From Streptomyces sp. SAI-135 (GTDB lineage Bacteria; Actinomycetota; Actinomycetes; Streptomycetales; Streptomycetaceae): DNA of 64,000 nt. The translations under genes and the position numbers were made by a program. Positions 7,632-18,242 of the stretch are shown piece by piece. Where the stretch lies: the NCBI RefSeq assembly GCF_029893805.1, contig NZ_JARXYP010000002.1, positions 2,728,001 through 2,792,000 on the forward strand, written 5' to 3'. The notes beneath the pieces were generated by a model, which did no database searches, had not been told where the DNA came from, and was given only the letters and a program-made list of their open reading frames with translations. Each line of letters starts with the position of its first letter. The first letter of the stretch is position 1.

Positions 7632-8993
7632 GTGTCTTACTTCGACGCTGCTTCCAGTGCTCCGCTCCATCCCGTAGCTCGTCAGGCCCTGTTGGCCTCA
7701 TTGGATGAAGGGTGGGCCGATCCCTCGCGTCTCTACCGGGAGGGGAGGCGGGCTCGCATGCTGCTGGACGCCGCCCGGGAGGCTGCCGCCGAAGCCGTGG
7801 GGTGTCGTCCTGACGAGCTGACATTCACCTCGTCCGGGACGCGGGCCGTGCACAGTGGGATCGCCGGGGTGATGGGCGGGCGTCGGCGGGTCGGACGTCA
7901 CCTGATCGTGTCAGCGGTCGAACACTCCTCGGTACTGCATTCGGCGGAGTTGTTCGAGATGACCGAGGTGCCCGTGGACCGCACGGGGGCTGTCCGTGCG
8001 CAGTCCTACGGCGATGCCCTGCGCCCCGACACCGCCCTGGCGTGTCTCCAGTCGGCCAACCACGAGGTGGGGACCGTGCAGCCGGTGGCCGCGGTGGCCG
8101 CGGTGTGCCGGGAGGCCGGGGTGCCGTTGCTGGTGGACGCGGCGCAGTCGCTCGGGTGGGGGCCGGTCGAGGGCGAGTGGTCCCTGCTGACCGCGAGCGC
8201 GCACAAATGGGGTGGCCCGTCGGGGGTCGGCCTGCTCGCCGTCCGGAAAGGTGTCCGGTTCTCGCCCCGAGGACCGGCCGACGAGCGGGAGTCGGGGCGG
8301 GCACCGGGCTTCGAGAACCTGCCGGCGATCGTCGCGGCGGCGGCCTCGCTGCGGGCGGTGCGGGCCGAGTCGGCCCAGGAGGCGGCACGGCTGCGGGAGC
8401 TGACGGCGCGGATCCGGGCACGGGTTCCGGAGCTGGTCGCGGACGTCGAGATGGTCGGGGATCCGGAGCGGCGGCTGCCGGGGATCGTGACCTTCTCCTG
8501 TCTCTATGTCGACGGGGAGACCCTGCTGCACGAGCTGGACCGGGCGGGTTTCTCCGTTTCCTCCGGGTCGTCCTGCACGAGCAGCACGCTGACGCCGAGC
8601 CATGTGCTGAAGGCGATGGGCGTGCTGAGTGAGGGGAATGTGCGGGTGTCGTTGCCGTTCGGGGCGGTCTCCGAGGAGGTCGACCGGTTCCTGGAGGTGC
8701 TGCCGGGGGCGGTGGCGGCCGTACGGGAGAAGCTGGGAGCCCCCGCGCCGACGACCGCGGTCCACGAGGACGCCCTCGTCGTGGACGCCCTGGGCAAGCG
8801 CTGCCCGATCCCGGTCATCGAACTGGCGAAGGTGATCGGTGACGTGCCGGTGGGCGGGACCGTCCGGGTCCTGTCGGACGACGAGGCGGCCCGCCTGGAC
8901 ATTCCCGCCTGGTGCGAGATGCGGGAGCAGGAGTACGTGGGCGAGGAGCCGGCGGACCGGGGTTCCGCTTACGTGGTCCGCCGGGTCTCCTAG
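7632..8993 (+). CDS. Cysteine desulfurase fused to a TusA-like sulfur-carrier domain
   Basis: A 453-residue protein. Residues about 1-360 form an aminotransferase class V cysteine desulfurase with the PLP lysine K192 (SAHKWGG) and a catalytic cysteine C315 in SGSSCTSS. Residues about 380-453 form a TusA/SirA-like domain with the sulfur-accepting C391 in the KRCPIPVIEL motif. The fusion would let persulfide pass within one polypeptide, for tRNA thiolation or Fe-S/cofactor sulfur. The GTG start has no Shine-Dalgarno but a TAGCGT hexamer 6 nt upstream, so the mRNA may be leaderless. It is divergent from ctaC and ends 4 bp from the convergent adenosine kinase gene. Confidence 0.93.
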   Translation: MSYFDAASSAPLHPVARQALLASLDEGWADPSRLYREGRRARMLLDAAREAAAEAVGCRPDELTFTSSGTRAVHSGIAGVMGGRRRVGRHLIVSAVEHSSVLHSAELFEMTEVPVDRTGAVRAQSYGDALRPDTALACLQSANHEVGTVQPVAAVAAVCREAGVPLLVDAAQSLGWGPVEGEWSLLTASAHKWGGPSGVGLLAVRKGVRFSPRGPADERESGRAPGFENLPAIVAAAASLRAVRAESAQEAARLRELTARIRARVPELVADVEMVGDPERRLPGIVTFSCLYVDGETLLHELDRAGFSVSSGSSCTSSTLTPSHVLKAMGVLSEGNVRVSLPFGAVSEEVDRFLEVLPGAVAAVREKLGAPAPTTAVHEDALVVDALGKRCPIPVIELAKVIGDVPVGGTVRVLSDDEAARLDIPAWCEMREQEYVGEEPADRGSAYVVRRVS

Positions 8994-8997
8994 CCGG

Positions 8998-9972
8998 TCA
9001 CTTGAGGTGCGTACGGACCTCTTCGGCGGCCTCGTCGCCGTACGCCTTGGTGAAGCGCTCCATGAAGTGGCCCCGGCGCAGCCGGTACTCCTGGGTCCCC
9101 ACGGTCTCGATGACGAGCGTGGCCAGCATGCAGCCCACCTGGGCCGCCCGCTCCAGGGACACGCCCCAGGCGAGCCCGGACAGGAAGCCGGCGCGGAACG
9201 CGTCACCGACGCCCGTGGGGTCGGCCTTGCGCTCCTCCTCCGGGCAGCCCACGACGATCGGCTCCTCGCCGACGCGGTCGATCCGCACGCCCTGCGCCCC
9301 GAGCGTGGTGACCCGGTGGCCGACCTTCGCGAGGATCTCCTCGTCGGACCAGCCCGTCTTGGACTCGATGAGCCCCTTCTCGTACTCGTTGGAGAAGAGG
9401 TAGGTGGCGCCTTCCAGCAGGATCCGGATCTCGTCGCCGTTCATACGGGCGATCTGCTGGGAGAAGTCCGCGGCGAACGGGATGTTCCGGGACCGGCACT
9501 CCTCGGTGTGGCGGAGCATCGCCTCGGGGTCGTCGGCGCCGATGAGGACGAGGTCGAGGCCGTCCACGCGGTCGGCGACCGTCTTGAGCTCGATCTGGCG
9601 GGCCTCGCTCATCGCGCCCGTGTAGAAGGAGCCGATCTGGTTGTGGTCGGCGTCGGTGGTGCACACGAAGCGGGCGGTGTGCAGGGTCTCGGAGATCCGG
9701 ACGGACGCGGTGTCGACGCCGTGCCGGTCCAGCCAGGCGCGGTACTCGTCGAAGTCGAAGCCCGCGGCGCCGACGAGGATCGGCTCGGTGCCGAGCTGAC
9801 CCATGCCGAAGGCGATGTTCGCCCCCACACCTCCCCTGCGGACGTCGAGGTTGTCGACCAGGAAGGAGAGCGAGACCGTGTGCAGCTGGTCCGCGACGAA
9901 CTGGTCGGCGAAGCGGCCGGGGAAGGTCATGAGGTGGTCGGTGGCGATGGAGCCGGTGACTGCGATACGCAC
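8998..9972 (-). CDS. adoK: PfkB-family adenosine kinase
   Basis: A 324-residue ribokinase-fold sugar/nucleoside kinase. It opens with VTGSIATDHLM and contains the catalytic and anion-hole motif DPTGVGDAFRAGF near residue 245. Length, start and end motifs closely resemble mycobacterial adenosine kinase (Rv2202c), which also sits between the cta and erpA genes; this synteny is why adenosine, rather than a sugar, is the favoured substrate. The GTG start has a GGAGAG ribosome site. It would phosphorylate adenosine to AMP in the cytoplasm. Substrate is inferred, family is certain. Confidence 0.85.
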   Translation of the reverse strand: MRIAVTGSIATDHLMTFPGRFADQFVADQLHTVSLSFLVDNLDVRRGGVGANIAFGMGQLGTEPILVGAAGFDFDEYRAWLDRHGVDTASVRISETLHTARFVCTTDADHNQIGSFYTGAMSEARQIELKTVADRVDGLDLVLIGADDPEAMLRHTEECRSRNIPFAADFSQQIARMNGDEIRILLEGATYLFSNEYEKGLIESKTGWSDEEILAKVGHRVTTLGAQGVRIDRVGEEPIVVGCPEEERKADPTGVGDAFRAGFLSGLAWGVSLERAAQVGCMLATLVIETVGTQEYRLRRGHFMERFTKAYGDEAAEEVRTHLK

Positions 9973-10174
9973 GGCGAGGCTCTCCAGAGAAATGAAGGGG
10001 GGCGCGATAGCGCTCGTTGGAAGGGTGGTGGCGGGAGACGGGAGGGCGTGTTGACGGTTAACGCTATCCGGTCCGTATGGAGTACTGCGAGGCGACCGAC
10101 GGCGCGATGAAGCAGGTAAAACTACCCGATAGTAGATCTTTCTTCACAGCCTCCGGCGTGCATACGGTTCCGTC

Positions 10175-10384
10175 ATGACGAACCTTGAGCTGTACGCGTC
10201 CGTCCCGGCCGACCTGGACGGGGACCTCGCCTCGCTGCGGGGCGACTGTGCCCGGATGGCCCCGCACTGGGCGGTTCCCGACCGGATCGTCGCGCTGCCG
10301 GTCTCTCCCTCCCTCATCCACGGTGTGACGGTCCCCGAGGGGTCCGCCCGGCTGCTGGAGGCGATGTCGGAGTACGGCGACTGA
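10175..10384 (+). CDS. Small conserved-looking protein of unknown function
   Basis: A 69-residue acidic, soluble protein with no membrane segment, cysteine motif or known domain that I recognise. It has coding-type GC bias in its third positions. The ATG lacks a Shine-Dalgarno sequence, but TACGGT lies 6 nt upstream, compatible with leaderless transcription. It stands alone between the adenosine kinase gene (divergent) and the large membrane protein gene downstream. Function unknown. Confidence 0.6.
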   Translation: MTNLELYASVPADLDGDLASLRGDCARMAPHWAVPDRIVALPVSPSLIHGVTVPEGSARLLEAMSEYGD

Positions 10385-10561
10385 GCCACGCGGCCGAGTC
10401 ACGGCGCGTGCGTCGGCGCGTTCGAGGGAACCGCGCGCTCCCCCGCTGCGTCCCATCGCCGTCCCCCGGAAAGGGGATGCGGGATACGACCCGTCGGCCG
10501 ACTTTTTTGACAGGGTCGGGTCAGGGTCGAGGGACAGTTGCGCAGCAGAAGGAGCGATGCG

Positions 10562-12331
10562 GTGAACACCGAGCGACCCGACAACAACGACCCCGGCGAG
10601 GCCTCCGGCGGCGGGGACGCGAGCGCCGCAAAAGCGCATGGTGCCGGTGAAGCCGCCGGTGAGGCGAGTGCCGCGGAGGAGCGGGGTGCCGAGGTCTCCG
10701 GTGCCGAGGAGGGCTCGGAGGGGCACACCGAGGAAGTCGCCGGGGAAGGTTCGGGCGGGCACGCCCAGGGAGTCGCCGACGCCGACACGGACGACTCCCC
10801 GGCCTCCCCCGCCTCCGCTGACGCCCCGTCCGAGCGCGACGAGCTCCCCGACTCCGAGGTCCCCCGGCAGGAGGAGGACGGCGGCCCCCGCCCGGCGGCC
10901 CGGCACCGCTCCCCCGTCGTCATCGCCGCCGTGGCCGCCGCCGTGCTGGTCGTCGGTGGCGGTGGGGCGTACCTCGCCACCAGCACTGCCGGGGGGTCCG
11001 GTGGCGGTACGACCTCCGGAACGTCCGGTGACGGCACTCCGCCGCCTCTCGCGCTCGACGGCTACGGCGTGAGCGGTGGCTCGGGCAACGGGATCGCGCC
11101 GGGGGAGCCGAATCCGTACGGCGCGACCTACCGTGTCGACGGCAGCCTCCCGGACGGGCCCGGCTCGGCGCCCGTCTACCGAGTGCGGGGCCAGGTCACC
11201 GAGGACGAGGTGACGCGGCTGGCCCAGGCACTCGGGGTCGAGGGGACGCCGGTGGCGCAGGGGCAGGTCTGGCGGATCGGGGCCAAGGACGGCTCGGGGC
11301 CGAGTCTCCAGGTGAACCGGCAGGCGCCGGGCGCGTGGACCTTCCAGCGCTACTCCCCCGTGATCGACGACTGCAAGAGCGCCACCGTGTGCGGGGCCCC
11401 CAGCGGCCGTCCGGTGAGCGAGGCGGTCGCGGAGAAGGCCGCCGCGCCGGTGCTGAAGGCGCTGGGCCAGGGCACCGCGAAGCAGGACGCGAGCCAGGCC
11501 ATGGGCGCCCAGCGGATCGTGAACGCCGATCCGGTCGTGGGCGGACTGCCCACGTACGGCTGGGCGACCGGCGTCACCGTGAACGGGCAGGGTGAGGTGG
11601 TCGGCGGCACCGGCCAGATGAAGGCGCCGGTGAAGAGCGACACGTATCCCGTGCTGAGTGCCGAGAAGACGCTGGGCCTGCTGAACAAGGTGCCCGTGGT
11701 CGACCACCGCATGGGCATCGGCGGCTGCGCCAGCCCCGTACCGCTGAAGGACCGGCTGGAGGCGCCCTGCGGGGAGTCGACGGCGAGTGGGGCGAGGAGC
11801 GCGCTCACCGTGGAGAAGGCGGTGTTCGGGCTGGCCTCGCACTTCGTGGACGGCCGGCCGGCGCTCGTGCCGTCCTGGCTGTTCGAGGTGCGGGCGACGG
11901 GCGCCGCGGACGCCTTCACGGTGACCTACCCGGCCGTGGACCCGAAAAACCTGGCCTCTCCGCGGACCGCGACGCCGACCGCGTCCGCCTCTCCCACCGC
12001 GCCCTCCGACCGGCCGACCTCCGCGCCGAAGACGCGTGACGTCGAGGTGGACGGCTACACGGCCGAGGGCGACGAGCTGACCGTGAGCTTCACGGGCGGG
12101 GTGTGCGGGGACTACGCCGCGGCGGCGAGCGAGAGCGCGGACGAGGTGAAGGTCACGGTGACCTACACGCCGTGGCCGGACAAGGTCTGCATCATGATCG
12201 CCAAGGAGATGCAGAAGACGGTGCCGCTCGACGAGCCGCTCGGCGACCGCACGGTCGTGGGCTCGGACGGCCGGGACATCCCGCTGAAGAAGGCGGGGGC
12301 ACGGCTGCCGGAGACCTCCGGGGCCCGGTAG
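10562..12331 (+). CDS. Large single-span membrane protein with low-complexity cytoplasmic region
   Basis: About 589 residues. The N-terminal 110 residues are Glu/Gly/Ala/Ser-rich and disordered, then one membrane helix (about residues 118-138) and a large extracytoplasmic part with a Gly/Ser linker, two long mixed domains and a Thr/Pro/Ser stretch near residue 475. A C-terminal domain holds two cysteines (GGVCGDY and DKVCIM) that could form a disulfide. The GTG at 10562 is preferred because GAAGGAG lies at ideal spacing. Upstream is a T-run overlapping TTGACA (10507-10512), a possible -35 element. No enzymatic motif is recognised; a surface or cell-envelope role is inferred from topology. Confidence 0.8.
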   Translation: MNTERPDNNDPGEASGGGDASAAKAHGAGEAAGEASAAEERGAEVSGAEEGSEGHTEEVAGEGSGGHAQGVADADTDDSPASPASADAPSERDELPDSEVPRQEEDGGPRPAARHRSPVVIAAVAAAVLVVGGGGAYLATSTAGGSGGGTTSGTSGDGTPPPLALDGYGVSGGSGNGIAPGEPNPYGATYRVDGSLPDGPGSAPVYRVRGQVTEDEVTRLAQALGVEGTPVAQGQVWRIGAKDGSGPSLQVNRQAPGAWTFQRYSPVIDDCKSATVCGAPSGRPVSEAVAEKAAAPVLKALGQGTAKQDASQAMGAQRIVNADPVVGGLPTYGWATGVTVNGQGEVVGGTGQMKAPVKSDTYPVLSAEKTLGLLNKVPVVDHRMGIGGCASPVPLKDRLEAPCGESTASGARSALTVEKAVFGLASHFVDGRPALVPSWLFEVRATGAADAFTVTYPAVDPKNLASPRTATPTASASPTAPSDRPTSAPKTRDVEVDGYTAEGDELTVSFTGGVCGDYAAAASESADEVKVTVTYTPWPDKVCIMIAKEMQKTVPLDEPLGDRTVVGSDGRDIPLKKAGARLPETSGAR

Positions 12332-12344
12332 CTCCCGGACACGA

Positions 12345-12381
12345 GAAGGCGGCGGCCCCCGTCAAGGGGGCCGCCGCCTTC
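12345..12381. terminator. Bidirectional terminator
   Basis: A perfect 16-bp GC-rich stem (12345-12360 with 12366-12381) and a 5-nt loop, in the 81-bp gap between the convergent membrane-protein gene and erpA. Confidence 0.9.
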
Positions 12382-12412
12382 TTGTCGCTCAGGACCGGTG
12401 CGAACTCCGGGC

Positions 12413-12769
12413 TCAGCTGAAGGAGTCGCCGCAGGCGCAGGAGCCGGTCGCGTTCGGGTTGTCGATCGTGAAGCCCTGCTTCTCGATGGTGTCCACGAAG
12501 TCGATGGACGCGCCGCCCAGGTACGGGGCGCTCATGCGGTCGGTGACGACCTTGACGCCGCCGAAGTCCTTGACCACGTCGCCGTCGAGCGAACGCTCGT
12601 CGAAGAAGAGCTGGTAACGCAGGCCGGAGCAGCCGCCGGGCTGAACGGCGACGCGCAGGGCCAGGTCGTCACGGCCTTCCTGGTCGAGCAGGGCCTTGAC
12701 CTTCGCCGCGGCGGCGTCGGACAGGATGATGCCGTCGGTGACGGTGCCGGTCTCGTCCGATACGGACAT
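12413..12769 (-). CDS. erpA: Iron-sulfur cluster insertion protein (A-type carrier)
   Basis: A 118-residue HesB/IscA-family protein with the three conserved cysteines of A-type carriers: one in GGCSGLRY and two in the C-terminal CACG motif. It delivers Fe-S clusters to apo-enzymes. The nearby gene nadA, a [4Fe-4S] quinolinate synthase, is transcribed divergently, and the bc1 Rieske protein and lipoyl synthase in this window are other plausible clients. The 254-bp region to nadA carries an inverted repeat that could control both. Confidence 0.96.
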   Translation of the reverse strand: MSVSDETGTVTDGIILSDAAAAKVKALLDQEGRDDLALRVAVQPGGCSGLRYQLFFDERSLDGDVVKDFGGVKVVTDRMSAPYLGGASIDFVDTIEKQGFTIDNPNATGSCACGDSFS

Positions 12770-12926
12770 CTACATCTCTCCCGGGTTGTACGGAGACTGC
12801 TTGCCGACTGGTGCAACCGGCAAGGCCGCGGATTCATTCCGGGCCGGACGCCGGTTTTTCGGCGCCTTCTTCATGCTCGCACACGCGACGGGGAGCGGAA
12901 AACGGCTCATCCGCCGTTCTTCGGGA

Positions 12927-12970
12927 TTCACGTCACATCGACGCAATGACCATCGTCAAAGTGACGTGAA
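12927..12970. promoter_or_regulatory. Inverted repeat and promoter region between erpA and nadA
   Basis: TTCACGTCAC (12927-12936) and its exact complement GTGACGTGAA (12961-12970) are 24 bp apart, with a third dyad TGAC-CATC-GTCA (12947-12958) between. A TATGAT hexamer at 12977-12982 could be the nadA -10, putting the repeat on the -35 side. Candidate operator for an unidentified regulator. Confidence 0.6.
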
Positions 12971-13023
12971 CCGGGTTATGATAGATAACGTCAGTTCGAC
13001 GAAAAGTAGAAAGGGTGCGTGTC

Positions 13024-14208
13024 GTGACCACCGCCCAGACCACGGAGCTCGACGTACAGCCGACTCCGCTCGCCCTGTTGCTGCTCGGCCGCGAGGCCGA
13101 CCCGAGGAGCGAGCGGGGCGTCGAGTGTCCCGGCGATCTGCCCTCGCCGTCCGACCCCGACCTGGTCGAGCGCGCCCGCGCGGCCAAGGAGAAGCTCGGC
13201 GACAAGGTGTTCGTCCTCGGCCACCACTACCAGCGTGACGAGGTCATCCAGTTCGCCGACGTCACGGGCGACTCCTTCAAGCTGGCCCGGGACGCGGCCG
13301 CGCGCCCGGAGGCCGAGTACATCGTGTTCTGCGGTGTGCACTTCATGGCCGAGTCCGCGGACATCCTCACGTCCGACGACCAGAAGGTGGTCCTGCCCGA
13401 CCTCGCCGCCGGCTGCTCGATGGCCGACATGGCGACGGCCGAGCAGGTCGCCGAGTGCTGGGACGTGCTCACCGAGGCCGGCGTGGCCGAGCAGGTCGTG
13501 CCGGTGTCGTACATGAACTCCTCCGCGGACATCAAGGCGTTCACGGGCAAGCACGGCGGCCTGATCTGCACGTCGTCCAACGCCAAGCGCGCCCTGGAGT
13601 GGGCCTTCGAGCAAGGGGAGAAGGTCCTCTTCCTTCCCGACCAGCACCTCGGCCGCAACACCGCGGTGCGGGACATGGGCATGTCCCTGGAGGACTGTGT
13701 CGTCTACAACCCGCACAAGCCGAACGGCGGTCTGACCGCCGAGCAGCTGCGGGACGCCAAGATGATCCTGTGGCGCGGCCACTGCTCGGTGCACGGCCGC
13801 TTCTCGCTGGAGTCGGTGGAGGACGTCCGCGCCCGCATCCCCGGGGTGAACGTGCTGGTGCACCCCGAGTGCAAGCACGAGGTCGTGGCCGCGGCGGACT
13901 ACGTCGGCTCGACGGAGTACATCATCAAGGCGCTGGAGGCGGCCCCGGCCGGCTCGAAGTGGGCCATCGGCACGGAGCTCAATCTCGTACGGCGCCTCGC
14001 GAACCGTTTCGCCCCCGAGGGCAAGGAGATCGTCTTCCTCGACAAGACGGTCTGCTTCTGCTCGACCATGAACCGCATCGACCTGCCCCACCTGGTCTGG
14101 ACCCTGGAGTCCCTGGCCGAGGGCAAGCTGGTCAACCGGATCGAGGTCGACAAGGAGACCGAGGCGTTCGCCAAGCTGGCCCTGGAGCGGATGCTGGCAC
14201 TGCCGTAG
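13024..14208 (+). CDS. nadA: Quinolinate synthase
   Basis: A 394-residue NadA, which condenses iminoaspartate with dihydroxyacetone phosphate to quinolinate in NAD biosynthesis using a [4Fe-4S] cluster. Conserved features include GHHYQRDEV, the MNSSADIK and CTSSNA motifs, HPEC and the CFCSTMN cysteine motif near the C-terminus. The GTG at 13024 is preferred over 13015 because AGAAAGGG gives proper spacing only to the later codon. nadB and nadC are not adjacent. It is divergent from erpA, a likely supplier of its cluster. Confidence 0.97.
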   Translation: MTTAQTTELDVQPTPLALLLLGREADPRSERGVECPGDLPSPSDPDLVERARAAKEKLGDKVFVLGHHYQRDEVIQFADVTGDSFKLARDAAARPEAEYIVFCGVHFMAESADILTSDDQKVVLPDLAAGCSMADMATAEQVAECWDVLTEAGVAEQVVPVSYMNSSADIKAFTGKHGGLICTSSNAKRALEWAFEQGEKVLFLPDQHLGRNTAVRDMGMSLEDCVVYNPHKPNGGLTAEQLRDAKMILWRGHCSVHGRFSLESVEDVRARIPGVNVLVHPECKHEVVAAADYVGSTEYIIKALEAAPAGSKWAIGTELNLVRRLANRFAPEGKEIVFLDKTVCFCSTMNRIDLPHLVWTLESLAEGKLVNRIEVDKETEAFAKLALERMLALP

Positions 14209-14226
14209 CACCGCACCCGTACCCGC

Positions 14227-16461
<2,235 letters not shown>

Positions 16462-16555
16462 GTCCGCATCCCCTTCCCCCGTGCGGCAGTCCGAGGGCCC
16501 AGCATAGGCAACGGGGGTGTCCGGCCCCGGCCCGGGAAGATCCCGGGCCGTGACG

Positions 16556-17707
16556 TCAGTGCCGTGAACGGGAGTTGAGCCGGGCCGCCTGGCGGGTCAG
16601 GTAGTCGCGTTCGGCGAGGTTGGGGGCCTTGCGGGCGGCCTCGGCGTACAGGCGGGCGGCGGTCGCCGGATCACCGGCGCGTTCGTGGAGGTAGGCCGCG
16701 GCGGCGGCGTGCCGGGGCAGCGTGTCCTCGACCGCGGCCAGGGCGGCGAGCCCCGCGCTGGGGCCGTCGGCCTCGCCCACGGCGACCGCCCGGTTGAGGC
16801 GGACGACGGGGCTGTCGGTGAGGCCGGCGAGTTCGTCGTACCACTCGACGATCTGGACCCAGTCGGTCTCCTCGGCGGTGGGGGCGTCGGCGTGCAGGGC
16901 GGCGATGGCGGCCTGGGCCTGGAACTCGCCCAGCCGGTCACGGGCGAGGGCGCTCTGGAGGATCCGCACGCCCTCGGCGATGGCCGCGGTGTCCCAGCGG
17001 GTGCGGTCCTGTTCGGCGAGCGGCACGAGGCTGCCGTCGGGGGCGGTGCGGGAGGCGCGGCGGGCGTGGTGGAGCAGCATGAGCGCGAGCAGCCCCGCGA
17101 CCTCGGGGTGGTCGACGGCAGCGGCGAGCTGCCGGGTGAGCCGGATCGCCTCGGCTGCCAGGTCGACGTCGCCCGAGTAGCCCTCGTTGAAGACCAGGTA
17201 GAGCACGCGCAGCACGGTGGCGACATCACCGGGCTGGTCGAAGCGGACGCCGGAGACGGTGCGCTTGGCCCGGCTGATGCGCTGGGCCATCGTCGCCTCG
17301 GGCACCAGGTACGCCTGGGCGATCTGGCGGGTGGTGAGCCCGCCGACGGCGCGCAGGGTGAGGGCGACCGCGGAGGACGGGGTGAGCGAGGGATGGGCGC
17401 ACAGGAAGTACAGCTGGAGCGTGTCGTCCACGGCGGACGAGGGGCCGGGCCCCGGTTCCTCCTCGACACGGTCCTCCCGCCGACGGCGGGCGGTGTCCGA
17501 GCGGGCCGCGTCGAGGAACTTGCGCCAGGCCACGGTGACCAGCCAGCCCTTGGCGTCCCGCGGCGGGTCGGCCGGCCAGACCCGGACGGCCTCGACGAGC
17601 GCGTCCTGGACGGCGTCCTCGGCCGCCGCGAAGTCTGCTCCGCGGCGGACGAGGACGGTCAGCACACCCGGCGTGAGGCGTCTGAGCAGCGCCTCATCCA
17701 CCGGCAT
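16556..17707 (-). CDS. ECF42-group RNA polymerase sigma factor with C-terminal TPR-like extension
   Basis: A 383-residue ECF sigma factor. Region sigma2 is at about residues 10-75 (DAVQDALVEA), sigma4 at about 105-160 (LTTRQIAQAYLVPEATMAQRISRAK), and a long helical C-terminal extension (about 170-383) resembles the TPR-type domain of group ECF42. The gene overlaps the upstream DGPF/YCII gene by 14 bp, the hallmark partner of ECF42. ECF42 lacks a classical anti-sigma factor; the extension and the DGPF protein are thought to regulate it. An ECF42-type promoter precedes the operon, implying autoregulation. Confidence 0.92.
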   Translation of the reverse strand: MPVDEALLRRLTPGVLTVLVRRGADFAAAEDAVQDALVEAVRVWPADPPRDAKGWLVTVAWRKFLDAARSDTARRRREDRVEEEPGPGPSSAVDDTLQLYFLCAHPSLTPSSAVALTLRAVGGLTTRQIAQAYLVPEATMAQRISRAKRTVSGVRFDQPGDVATVLRVLYLVFNEGYSGDVDLAAEAIRLTRQLAAAVDHPEVAGLLALMLLHHARRASRTAPDGSLVPLAEQDRTRWDTAAIAEGVRILQSALARDRLGEFQAQAAIAALHADAPTAEETDWVQIVEWYDELAGLTDSPVVRLNRAVAVGEADGPSAGLAALAAVEDTLPRHAAAAAYLHERAGDPATAARLYAEAARKAPNLAERDYLTRQAARLNSRSRH

Positions 17708-18119
17708 GGCAGTCGTCCGTGGCGGTGGGCGACGCGGCGTAGAACGGGCGCAGCTCCAGCCACTCGTGGATCGGCTTCCCGCCGGCGCCGGGGGCGGCCG
17801 ACAGTTCCCCGGCCAGTTCGAGGGCCCGCTCGTAGCTGTCGACGTCGATCACCATCCAGCCGGCGATGAGGTCCTTGGTCTCGGCGAACGGCCCGTCGGT
17901 GACCGGGGGGCGCCCCTCGCCGTCGTACCGCACCCACGTCCCCTCGGGAGCGAGCGCCTGTCCGTCGACGTACTCCCCGGTCTTCTCCAGGCGCTCCGCG
18001 AAGTCCCGCATGTACTGCACGTGCGCGGAGACCTCCTCCGGCGTCCACTGCTCCATGGGCACGTCGTTGGCCGGAGCGGGGGCGCCTCGGTAGTGCTTGA
18101 GCAGCAGGTACTTGGCCAT
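17694..18119 (-). CDS. DGPF-motif (YCII-related) protein partner of ECF42
   Basis: A 141-residue YCII/DGPF-domain protein beginning MAKYLLL, with the family signature VTDGPFAETKD near residue 70. The start at 18117-18119 is chosen because AGGAGAG lies at good spacing; longer in-frame starts would add a non-conserved tail. DGPF proteins accompany ECF42 sigma factors and are the usual target genes of that sigma group. Biochemical function is unsettled. It is the first gene of the two-gene operon. Confidence 0.9.
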   Translation of the reverse strand: MAKYLLLKHYRGAPAPANDVPMEQWTPEEVSAHVQYMRDFAERLEKTGEYVDGQALAPEGTWVRYDGEGRPPVTDGPFAETKDLIAGWMVIDVDSYERALELAGELSAAPGAGGKPIHEWLELRPFYAASPTATDDCHAGG

Positions 18120-18169
18120 GATGTCTCTCCTGGTGCCGGTGCGACCATTCTGGCCGCTCTCACCCCGGG

Positions 18170-18196
18170 GACGGAGCGGGGCGCGGGTTCTCGACA
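18170..18196 (-). promoter_or_regulatory. Predicted ECF42-dependent promoter
   Basis: On the minus strand, TGTCGA (18191-18196) is followed after 17 bp by CGTC (18170-18173), matching the reported ECF42 consensus (TGTCGA in the -35 region, CGA/TC in the -10 region). It lies about 50 bp upstream of the DGPF gene. Confidence 0.8.
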
Positions 18197-18242
18197 TCGC
18201 CGCGCGGATTTCCTTTCCGGCGATTCCCCCGGCCTCTCGGGC

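Noticed and set aside
7516..7824. 102-codon minus-strand frame over the repeat and the desulfurase start
   Set aside because: Its sequence is only the translation of the dispersed repeat plus antisense of the desulfurase gene.
10507..10512. TTGACA within a T-run before the large membrane-protein gene, as a strong promoter
   Set aside because: No convincing -10 hexamer is found 16-19 bp downstream, so only a possible -35 is mentioned.
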